Of a DNA stretch of 5,328 bases, positions 1 to 4,316 are shown piece by piece. Position 1 is the first letter of the stretch; each line of letters opens with the position of its first letter. The stretch covers positions 1 through 5,328 of the forward strand of contig JAUUZS010000342.1 of assembly GCA_030589835.1 (NCBI GenBank), in the 5' to 3' direction. The DNA is from Cyclobacteriaceae bacterium (GTDB lineage Bacteria > Bacteroidota > Bacteroidia > Cytophagales > Cyclobacteriaceae). A program made the position numbers and the translations under genes. A model generated the notes under the pieces. The model worked only from the letters and a program-made list of their open reading frames with translations, did not search any database and was not told where the DNA came from.

Positions 1-800
1 CTCAAAAAAGTCCCTACAGGGACATCGGCAACCAGGCGATCCTTGACGGATTCCTCCATCAGATGCCTGATATTTTGCTGCTGCTGTTCGTAGGAGTCAT
101 TATTATTCTTTACACGCTGTTGGTTGTATTCAATTTTGTAGAAAGAACTAATTTCAAAATCTGAGCCTTTGATTTTAGCATATTGGCCCGGCTCCAACAT
201 AAATACTCCTTTTATCATGGTATTGGGTGCTGAGGTATAGTTTAGCTGGAGGTAAGTGAACAGCGATGCTGTGTCTATTTTTTTTTCAATCCCAAAGGCC
301 AGCAGCGAATGCATATCAGAAGAAAAAAGAAATTTATCTTCATCTGAATAGTAATAAAGCGGTTTGATTCCATACCGGTCCCTAGCCAGAAACAGGCTAT
401 TTTCCTGCTCATCGTAAATGGCGAAAGCAAAAAAACCATTGAGTTTGTCGAGGCATTTTTCTTTATAATTGATATAAGCATACAACAAGACTTCCGTATC
501 CGATGTTGATTTGAACTCCACACCGCTTGCAAGCAAATTTTCTTTTAGGGCTTCGAAATTATATATTTCCCCATTGTATATGATGGTATATCTGCCGCTG
601 GCATCCTTCATGGGCTGAGCGGCATTATAGCTCACATCAATAATCGACAGCCTCCGGTGGCCCAGTCCCACAAAATCATTCATCCAGACGCCTCGCGCAT
701 CAGGGCCCCTTCGGGTGATGTGCTCGGTTGCTTTGGACAAATTGATCATATGCATTTTCCCCATGAGGTTATGAGCATATATCCCTGTGATTCCACACAT
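1..800 (-). CDS. asnB: Asparagine synthetase B, glutamine-hydrolysing (N-terminal 266 residues, cut by window edge)
   Basis: Makes asparagine from aspartate, ATP and glutamine in the cytoplasm. I translated the minus strand from the ATG at 800-798. The protein begins MCGITGIY, so Cys2 becomes the N-terminal nucleophile of the class II glutaminase domain after Met removal. Other family landmarks are GHRRLSIID (residues 47-55), YNGEIYN (75-81), the aspartate of STSDTEV (Asp101), NGFFAFAIYD (121-130) and ARDRYGIKPLYY (139-150). The synthetase domain begins near residue 240. The window ends at PVGTFL, immediately before the expected SGGxDS ATP-binding loop, so more than half of the usual 550-630 residues lie outside. 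No frameshift is seen. Bacteroidota also use AsnB-like amidotransferases in surface-polysaccharide clusters, so a role outside free asparagine synthesis is possible; the missing half and the neighbours beyond the edge would decide. It is transcribed away from the NlpC/P60 gene. Confidence 0.95.
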   Translation of the reverse strand, partial: MCGITGIYAHNLMGKMHMINLSKATEHITRRGPDARGVWMNDFVGLGHRRLSIIDVSYNAAQPMKDASGRYTIIYNGEIYNFEALKENLLASGVEFKSTSDTEVLLYAYINYKEKCLDKLNGFFAFAIYDEQENSLFLARDRYGIKPLYYYSDEDKFLFSSDMHSLLAFGIEKKIDTASLFTYLQLNYTSAPNTMIKGVFMLEPGQYAKIKGSDFEISSFYKIEYNQQRVKNNNDSYEQQQQNIRHLMEESVKDRLVADVPVGTFL

Positions 801-853
801 ACTGCTTGACTATTTATTTCGATTAAAGCAAAACACAAATAAACTACATTTAT

Positions 854-861
854 CAAAATTA
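854..861 (-). promoter_or_regulatory. Possible -7 box for asnB
   Basis: On the minus strand this reads TAATTTTG, a full match to the Bacteroidota -7 consensus TAnnTTTG. It lies 53 bases upstream of the asnB ATG. No TTTG or TTG sits at the expected distance (about 19 nt) upstream, so only half of the promoter is supported. Confidence 0.3.
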
Positions 862-995
862 TAGAGTCAAATATGAATCTTTATATGCCGCTCAATGCGC
901 ACAGGATTTTTGGGAATGGTTTTTCGCTTTAGGTAAGCAAGGCTATGAGTTAATCATTGGTTTTTGGAATGTATTAGCTCTTTTTTCAAAATCAA

Positions 996-1030
996 TTTGA
1001 GCGTCATAAGGTTCATAGTGCTTAAGTTTT
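996..1030 (+). promoter_or_regulatory. Possible promoter of the NlpC/P60 gene
   Basis: TTTG at 996-999 is followed after 23 nt by TAAGTTTT (1023-1030), seven of eight positions of TAnnTTTG. The spacing is at the long end for this promoter class. The -7 box is 34 bases from the ATG at 1065. An AGGGGAT stretch just before the ATG could act as a weak ribosome binding site. Confidence 0.3.
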
Positions 1031-1064
1031 ATGAATTCATTATCATTGCAATAAATTAGGGGAT

Positions 1065-1553
1065 ATGAAAGGTGGAATAAAGAGCGGAAATCAGTTCATT
1101 ACAGTCATCGCAATACTGGTTTTTTTGATGAGTTCCTGTGCCGGGTCAAGGGTGTCAAAAGAGCAGAAAGTGGATGTGGTAATAGCAAAAGCCCGTACCT
1201 ATACCGGCACACCATATAAATATGGAGGAACCACAGTATTGGGGATGGATTGTTCCGGTTTGTTGATGCGTAGTTTTGAGGCTGTTGATATGTATATCCC
1301 CAGAACAGCTGCTGAGCAGAGTAAGCTGGGAAGTAAGGTGAGCATCAGCGAATTGAAAAAGGGGGATCTGGTATTTTTTAAAACCATAAAAAAGAAAGCA
1401 AAAGTAACTCATGCCGGTCTGGTAACTGATGCCAGGAAAAAGGATCAGATAATATTTATACATGCCTCTTCGAGCAGGGGGGTTATCGAGGTCAACCTCA
1501 TGTCGAATTATTATCAAAAGGCATTTGTAAAAGCCCGACGATTAAAATTTTGA
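1065..1553 (+). CDS. NlpC/P60 family cell-wall peptidase, lipoprotein
   Basis: A likely gamma-D-glutamyl-diamino-acid endopeptidase acting on peptidoglycan stem peptides from the periplasmic side. The 162-residue protein starts with a basic, then hydrophobic signal ending LMSSC, so Cys25 is the probable lipidated residue; the -3 position is Met rather than the usual Leu, which is tolerated. The NlpC/P60 domain covers about residues 36-160. It contains GTPYKYGG (48-55), the catalytic Cys63 in MDCSG (61-65), the PRTAAEQ block (79-85), KKGDLVFF (98-105), His116 in THAG (115-118) and the third polar residue His133 in HASSSRGV (133-140). The triad is therefore complete, and this is a minimal single-domain form without SH3 or LysM targeting domains. 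The ATG at 1065 is preceded by an AGGGG stretch. The start of the promoter for the downstream tRNA unit overlaps its last codons. The biological substrate (own wall turnover or another target) cannot be told from sequence. Confidence 0.93.
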   Translation: MKGGIKSGNQFITVIAILVFLMSSCAGSRVSKEQKVDVVIAKARTYTGTPYKYGGTTVLGMDCSGLLMRSFEAVDMYIPRTAAEQSKLGSKVSISELKKGDLVFFKTIKKKAKVTHAGLVTDARKKDQIIFIHASSSRGVIEVNLMSNYYQKAFVKARRLKF

Positions 1554-1579
1554 CAATGTAAAATTTTGGGATATATTTG
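1549..1579 (+). promoter_or_regulatory. Strong Bacteroidota-type promoter for the tRNA-Ala unit
   Basis: TTTG (1549-1552) is followed after exactly 19 nt by TATATTTG (1572-1579). Both boxes match the Bacteroidota sigma factor consensus (TTTG, about 19 nt, TAnnTTTG) without a mismatch. The first box overlaps the end of the NlpC/P60 coding sequence. Transcription should begin near 1585-1587, about 14 bases before the tRNA-like copy at 1600, a normal leader length for a tRNA transcript. Confidence 0.65.
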
Positions 1580-1599
1580 CCGACCAATTAATTGAGATT

Positions 1600-1693
1600 G
1601 GGGCATTAGCCTGCCTGTCGGCAGACAGGCTCAACTAACATGAGCAACTTGAACTATTCAAGAAGAATTGTTAGGCTAATCCAAAATAGTACA
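1600..1693 (+). pseudogene. Decayed tRNA-Ala-like copy interrupted in the D-arm by a 20-bp palindrome
   Basis: The first 11 bases (1600-1610) equal the 5' end of the intact tRNA-Ala at 1698. If 1611-1630 is taken out as an insertion, the match continues: 23 of the first 29 bases agree, including D-stem GCTC and its partner GAGC (1642-1645). The copy then spans 74 tRNA positions and ends 4 bases before the intact tRNA, as in a tandem array. An anticodon-like arm survives as a 4-bp stem (CTTG 1648-1651 with CAAG 1659-1662) around a 7-base loop AACTATT, whose centre is CTA. Beyond position 29 identity is near chance except for AATCC in the T-arm place. The acceptor stem keeps about 4 of 7 pairs, and the base before the anticodon is A instead of the near-universal U33. 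I infer a non-functional remnant. Alternatives are a structured leader or a 13-bp target duplication around a small inserted element. Confidence 0.45.
1608..1631. repeat. REP-like palindrome, likely a dispersed Bacteroidota short repeat
   Basis: The core CCTGCCTGTCGGCAGACAGG (1610-1629) is a near-perfect inverted repeat. It folds into a hairpin with a 6-bp outer stem (1608-1613 with 1626-1631), one C/A mismatch, an inner CTG/CAG stem and a TCGG loop. It is much more GC-rich than its surroundings. From memory, very similar palindromes are scattered between genes in many Bacteroidota genomes; this must be checked by search. There is no T-tract after it, so it is not a standard terminator. Confidence 0.6.
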
Positions 1694-1699
1694 TTTTGG
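1681..1699. repeat. Perfect 7-bp inverted repeat abutting the tRNA 5' end
   Basis: CCAAAATAGTACATTTTGG has arms 1681-1687 and 1693-1699 around a 5-base loop. Its last two bases are the first two G residues of the mature tRNA, so in the precursor this hairpin would compete with the acceptor stem for G1 and G2. It may be a chance palindrome or a precursor feature near the RNase P cleavage site. Confidence 0.4.
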
Positions 1700-1771
1700 G
1701 GCATTAGCTCAGCTGGCTAGAGCACCACGCTGGCAGCGTGGGGGTCAACGGTTCGAATCCGTTATGCTCCA
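1698..1771 (+). tRNA. tRNA-Ala, anticodon GGC
   Basis: The full cloverleaf can be drawn by eye. The acceptor stem GGGGCAT (1698-1704) pairs with ATGCTCC (1764-1770) and includes the G3:U70 wobble pair that is the known identity mark of alanine tRNAs. The D-arm is GCTC / GAGC (1707-1710, 1720-1723) with GG in the loop. The anticodon stem is CCACG / CGTGG (1725-1729, 1737-1741) with loop CTGGCAG, giving T33 and anticodon GGC (1732-1734), which reads GCC and GCU. The variable loop has 5 bases. The T-arm is AACGG / CCGTT with loop TTCGAAT. The discriminator base is A1771, and CCA is not encoded. It is expressed from the promoter at 1549 and ends at the terminator at 1776. Confidence 0.96.
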
Positions 1772-1775
1772 CAAC

Positions 1776-1810
1776 AAAAGGCCTTTAACGCATGTTAGAG
1801 GCCTTTTTTA
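1776..1810 (+). terminator. Rho-independent terminator of the tRNA unit
   Basis: AAAAGGCCTTTAA (1776-1788) pairs with TTAGAGGCCTTTT (1795-1807), with one G-U wobble, around a 6-base loop. A run of T follows to 1809. It begins 4 bases after the discriminator base. The A-run on the left means it could also stop transcription arriving from the right. Confidence 0.85.
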
Positions 1811-1814
1811 TGTT

Positions 1815-1834
1815 TTTAGTCAACATTTAGTCAA
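1815..1834. repeat. Tandem 9-bp direct repeat TTTAGTCAA just downstream of the tRNA terminator
   Basis: TTTAGTCAA occurs at 1815-1823 and again at 1826-1834, an 11-bp period or about one helical turn. Same-face repeats beside a tRNA gene are typical of recombinase or excisionase binding sites. No integrase gene is visible in the window, so a role as an attachment-site remnant is only a guess. Confidence 0.4.
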
Positions 1835-1835
1835 G

Positions 1836-1860
1836 GAGTTCCGATTTCACGGAATTTTTT
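1836..1860 (+). terminator. Possible second, weak terminator
   Basis: TTCCG (1839-1843) pairs with CGGAA (1850-1854) around a 6-base loop, extended by weaker pairs, and is followed directly by six T (1855-1860). The stem is short. It could back up the tRNA terminator 50 bases upstream. Confidence 0.35.
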
Positions 1861-2032
1861 AACTTGGTGTGGTTTTCAGAAATGTAGGTGGCAATTCATA
1901 TCCCCCCCTTTAAAACAAATCTCAAAATATTGTCTCTTCAATAACGGTTAATCGTAATTGTAAGTTGAAACATTCAATAGTCTCCCTATCCATTACAGAA
2001 AAATAAAAAAAGGACCCTTCCGATCATTATAG
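1861..2032. other. AT-rich gap without a recognisable gene
   Basis: Together with 1811-1860 this forms a gap of about 300 bases between the tRNA and the next supported start codon. I see no coding sequence or RNA family here. The only marked element is a run of seven C at 1902-1908. Confidence 0.6.
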
Positions 2033-2061
2033 TTGATTATTTATGTCTCTCGCTAATTTTG
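2033..2061 (+). promoter_or_regulatory. Likely promoter of the two-repeat hypothetical gene
   Basis: TTG (2033-2035) is followed after 18 nt by TAATTTTG (2054-2061), a complete match to TAnnTTTG. Transcription would start near 2068. That lies inside the longest open frame (which begins at 2043) but 47 bases before the ATG at 2115, so it supports 2115 as the real start. Confidence 0.5.
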
Positions 2062-2114
2062 GTGAATATATTATTTTAGTTAACTTGATAGTCACATTAA
2101 ACATTTTTTCAGAT

Positions 2115-2882
2115 ATGGTATTATTTGATTTTTTATTTAAAAGGGAAAGTGATTTAAAGTCAAGCCAAAAATCACAATCATTTACTCCAAAAGAACTTGG
2201 GCCTGGAAAGACAATAAATATTAAACTTCAAAATTTAACTCCAAATGAAGTCACGCAATGTGAACTAGGTGGAAGTATTAAATTTTGGAACAAACCAAAT
2301 TCTAATGAGATTCTTATTTATCGGCAAGGATCAATGGAAGGTGGTGGACTTTTAGGTATGTATAGTGGTAAATATCACAGTTTATTAATGCACCATTTGA
2401 TGAAAGATGATTTGCAAAACTCAACTATCTTGTCGAAATCAGGATCTTCAATGGTAATAGATTTCCGGATAGAATCAAGAGTAGAATTTGAAAAGGAATT
2501 TGAAAATCGAGATCAGGAGCGAAAGGATAAACTAATTGCAACCCTTAAAAAACCTTCAAAACGTAAATATGATACCGCCTTTGATGGCAACTGCGATAAA
2601 CTTAAACCTATAAAGCTTAAAGAAGGCAAGATTTTTGATGTCGAATTTTTAAATTTTGATACTTACATAACCAATATGACGACTGCTAATCATCCGAAGA
2701 TATATTTAGTAGATGAAAATGGCAAAAGAGTTATTGATTTTGGGGGAAGCCAATGGGATCAAAAATTTATAACTCTTCTCAGGAATGGTTTAAGTAGTAA
2801 TAAAAAAATTAAGGCTGAGATAGTTGAACTGTATTCACAAAATATTGAAATTATACGATTTTTTGATTATAAACTGAAGTAG
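2115..2882 (+). CDS. Hypothetical protein with two divergent internal repeats
   Basis: I do not recognise a family. The frame is open from an ATG at 2043 (279 residues), but I prefer the ATG at 2115 (255 residues): the protein then starts MVLFDFLFKRE, a common start of small cytosolic Bacteroidota proteins, and the promoter at 2033-2061 lies upstream. The extra 24 residues would be a hydrophobic stretch unlike the rest. In 255-residue numbering, residues 28-118 and 167-250 look like diverged copies. Each begins with an L-x-x-G-K block (LGPGKTINIKLQN; LKEGKIFDVEFLN). Each continues with an N...EI/KI strand, a G-rich turn, a helix (KYHSLLMHHL; QKFITLLRNGL) and a closing hydrophobic strand (SMVIDFRI; NIEIIRFFD). 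A charged, probably helical linker (about 120-148) joins them. There is no signal peptide in the short form. A distant HIRAN-like or other small beta-rich ligand-binding module is possible but unproven. The gene is AT-rich and ends in TAG. Confidence 0.7.
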   Translation: MVLFDFLFKRESDLKSSQKSQSFTPKELGPGKTINIKLQNLTPNEVTQCELGGSIKFWNKPNSNEILIYRQGSMEGGGLLGMYSGKYHSLLMHHLMKDDLQNSTILSKSGSSMVIDFRIESRVEFEKEFENRDQERKDKLIATLKKPSKRKYDTAFDGNCDKLKPIKLKEGKIFDVEFLNFDTYITNMTTANHPKIYLVDENGKRVIDFGGSQWDQKFITLLRNGLSSNKKIKAEIVELYSQNIEIIRFFDYKLK

Positions 2883-2989
2883 CAATGAGAAAATCAGCAT
2901 TAACATTTGCCATTTCATAATTTTATTTTTTTAATCTATCATACATCCGAGTTGAATTTAAATAAATGCAAATGTGCCCGTTATCCAGT

Positions 2990-3253
2990 TCATATATTAG
3001 AACTTAATTGCATTTGATCTGGAGGGTACAATTTGATTTGTTTCAATTTTAAATTGGTCATTCGGTTTCTGATGTTGTGGGCAATCTCTTTAATTTGTAA
3101 TTGAAATTCATTATTTCGCCAACGATCTGATAAGAATCTATTTTTTATCTTTTCAAATATCATGCGGTCATAGTCATAATAATATTTCAGTCCGATATAG
3201 GATAGTAAATGACTATCATCTTTATGCATATCAATATTAATATCCAATTTCAT
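2990..3253 (-). CDS. Doubtful small hypothetical protein
   Basis: Open minus-strand frame of 87 residues from the ATG at 3253-3251. It can be extended to 105 residues only by a TTG start at 3307; a stop codon lies two codons further upstream. The sequence is rich in Lys, Asn, Ile and Tyr, with a DIDMHKDD-like acidic start and a basic helical second half (KIKNRFLSDRWRNN, then QIKEIAHNIRNRM). I recognise no family. The residues before Met19 (YPEKRAKYEK) look protein-like, so this could be the 3' part of a longer gene damaged upstream. It converges with the gene ending at 2882 and is divergent from hicA. It could also be a chance frame in AT-rich DNA, so support is low. Confidence 0.35.
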   Translation of the reverse strand: MKLDINIDMHKDDSHLLSYIGLKYYYDYDRMIFEKIKNRFLSDRWRNNEFQLQIKEIAHNIRNRMTNLKLKQIKLYPPDQMQLSSNI

Positions 3254-3375
3254 TTTTTCGTACTTCGCTCTTTTTTCAGGGTATCCATAGATGTGATCTA
3301 CGTTCAAAATTTACCATACCTTGCATGTTAATTTATTGCTGTTCTGAATAATTGAGTTTAATAGGCCATCCTCTA

Positions 3376-3409
3376 TATAACTATTTTGTTATATAACATT
3401 TTAGTTATA
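3376..3409. promoter_or_regulatory. Probable hicAB operator: four TATAAC half-sites
   Basis: The layout is TATAAC, 6 nt, GTTATATAAC, 6 nt, GTTATA. The central 10 bases (3388-3397) are a perfect palindrome. Each of its halves also forms a dyad with an outer half-site at the same 6-nt spacing, giving two overlapping TATAAC-N6-GTTATA dyads symmetric about 3392.5. It ends 10 bases before the hicA ATG. HicB antitoxins with a C-terminal helix-turn-helix repress their own operon through such dyads, so this is the expected HicB target. The binding itself is inferred. Confidence 0.6.
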
Positions 3410-3415
3410 GCTTCG
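3385..3415 (+). promoter_or_regulatory. Candidate hicA promoter interleaved with the operator
   Basis: TTTG (3385-3388) is followed after 19 nt by TAGCTTCG (3408-3415), seven of eight positions of TAnnTTTG. The spacer is filled by the operator, which suits repression by HicB. Transcription would begin almost at the ATG (3419), so the message would be leaderless or nearly so. Confidence 0.35.
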
Positions 3416-3418
3416 TGT

Positions 3419-3601
3419 ATGAATTCGAGGGAATTGATTAAAATTATTGAGAAAAACGGTTGGGAATTGGTGAGGACTAAAGGCAGCCATCATCAATTTA
3501 AGCATGCAGAATAGAAAGGATTGGTAACTATTCCACATCCCAAAAAAGACATGCCGATTAAAACCGCTAAGTCTATCCTTAAGCAGGCTGGAATCGAATA
3601 A
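3419..3601 (+). pseudogene. hicA: HicA mRNA-interferase toxin, broken by an in-frame amber codon
   Basis: HicA toxins are small double-stranded-RNA-binding-fold ribonucleases that cleave mRNA. Reading from the ATG at 3419, the product has the usual 60-residue length if the TAG at 3512-3514 (codon 32) is ignored. Before the stop it reads MNSRELIKIIEKNGWELVRT, then KGSHHQFKHAE, including the catalytic His24 of the GSHHQF motif. After it come KGLVTIPHPKKDMPIKTAKS and ILKQAGIE, the conserved HicA C-terminal half. The family usually has Lys at the stopped position, so one change (AAG to TAG) explains it. The frame is otherwise perfect to the TAA at 3599-3601, which suggests a very recent mutation, a sequencing error or readthrough. 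TAG also ends the gene at 2882, so the codon is not generally reassigned. hicB follows 55 bases later, in the normal toxin-first order. Confidence 0.85.
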
Positions 3602-3656
3602 TTTTTCTGAATTCTTATCGAAGTTGCCATTTTACAAGAAGATAAAGAAAGATATC

Positions 3657-4058
3657 ATGATACAGGTAAGCGTTGAAAAACATAAAGACGGAATTTATTG
3701 GGGAACAACCCAAAATGTTCCTGGGGTAGTTTCCGCATTTGGTAACACTCTCGAAGAGCTTAAAGTCAATATTGAAAACGCTTATGCAGATTATGTTGAA
3801 ACAGCAAAAGAGCTGGGTGAGGATTGGATTAAAGAATTAGAGAACATCAAAGGATTTGAATACAAGATCGATCTGCAATCCTTCTTTAAATTAATTCCTG
3901 AGATCAAAGCTTCAAACCTTGCTAAAAAAGCAAAGATCAACGAATCTTTAATGAGGCAATATATTACCGGCAAAGCAAGTGTTTCGGAAGAAAGGCTTAA
4001 GGCTATTGAAAAGGTGGTTCACCAGTTGGGAAATGAACTCCTTGCTGTGAGGTTTTGA
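3657..4058 (+). CDS. hicB: HicB antitoxin with C-terminal helix-turn-helix
   Basis: HicB binds and blocks HicA and represses the hicAB operon. I start at the ATG at 3657 (133 residues), which has an AAGAAAG purine stretch upstream; the longer frame needs a TTG at 3624 and adds 11 lysine-rich residues without family support. The N-terminal HicB domain (about residues 1-60, partial RNase-H-like fold) shows IQVSVEKHKDGIYWG, then QNVPGVVSAFGNTLEELKVN. The C-terminal part (about 80-133) is an Xre-like DNA-binding domain: IKASNLAKKAKINESLMRQY (helix-turn-helix), then ITGKASVSEERLKAIEKVVH and the short tail. The gene is intact although hicA is interrupted. It may therefore act as an orphan antitoxin or repressor, possibly against other HicA toxins in the cell. 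Its likely target is the TATAAC dyad array before hicA. Confidence 0.9.
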   Translation: MIQVSVEKHKDGIYWGTTQNVPGVVSAFGNTLEELKVNIENAYADYVETAKELGEDWIKELENIKGFEYKIDLQSFFKLIPEIKASNLAKKAKINESLMRQYITGKASVSEERLKAIEKVVHQLGNELLAVRF

Positions 4059-4061
4059 AAA

Positions 4062-4073
4062 TAGTTATATAAT
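4062..4073. repeat. Operator-like GTTATATAA copy after hicB
   Basis: TAGTTATATAAT repeats the 9-base core GTTATATAA of the central hicAB operator (3388-3396), 6 bases after the hicB coding end. It could be an extra HicB site or chance in AT-rich DNA. It also means the hicAB block is bounded by short direct repeats. Confidence 0.3.
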
Positions 4074-4141
4074 ATACGAGTTTGAGTGCATCATTTATAA
4101 ACAATGTTTTTTAATAATTGTATGGCCAATAATTTCAAGAA

Positions 4142-4202
4142 ATACCTGAAAATCGGATCAGGTATAGCTTCCAGAAATAAAGGCTTTTAATTTAATACCT
4201 GA
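4142..4202 (+). other. Mutually exclusive hairpin arms in the hicB-glycosidase gap
   Basis: ATACCTGA (4142-4149) is complementary to TCAGGTAT (4158-4165), giving an 8-bp stem with an 8-base loop. An identical ATACCTGA returns at 4195-4202 and could pair with the same middle arm across a 29-base loop. Only one pairing can form at a time. No T-run follows either stem, so neither is a standard terminator. The rest of the 258-bp gap (4059-4316) shows no gene. Confidence 0.45.
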
Positions 4203-4316
4203 CTTTGCACCCCCAAAACCTATAACGAAAATTAGGACTTACCAAAGATTATTATCAGTAAACTGAAAAGCATGTTTATAATCTATCATTCGGAAAATAA
4301 TCTATATTTTTAACCT

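Noticed and set aside
275..532. Open minus-strand frame of 85 codons
   Set aside because: It lies out of frame inside asnB, whose full set of glutaminase motifs is read in another frame on the same strand.
873..932. Short plus-strand frame of 19 codons in the asnB-NlpC gap
   Set aside because: It is too short, has no ribosome binding site or recognisable product, and is expected by chance.
1155..1517. Two overlapping minus-strand open frames
   Set aside because: They are antisense to the NlpC/P60 gene, which has a lipoprotein signal and a complete catalytic triad; the antisense products show no domain.
1902..1908. Run of seven C as a phase-variation tract
   Set aside because: It is not inside or next to a supported start codon or promoter box, so slippage would have no visible effect.
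2903..2975. Inverted repeat ACATTTGC / GCAAATGT as a terminator for the gene ending at 2882
   Set aside because: The 8-bp arms are 57 bases apart, AT-rich and not followed by a T-run in the right place.
3512..3514. General reassignment of TAG as a sense codon
   Set aside because: The gene ending at 2882 uses TAG as a plausible normal stop, so only a hicA-specific effect remains possible.
3791..3973. Minus-strand open frame of 60 codons
   Set aside because: It is antisense to hicB, which is clearly the coding frame.
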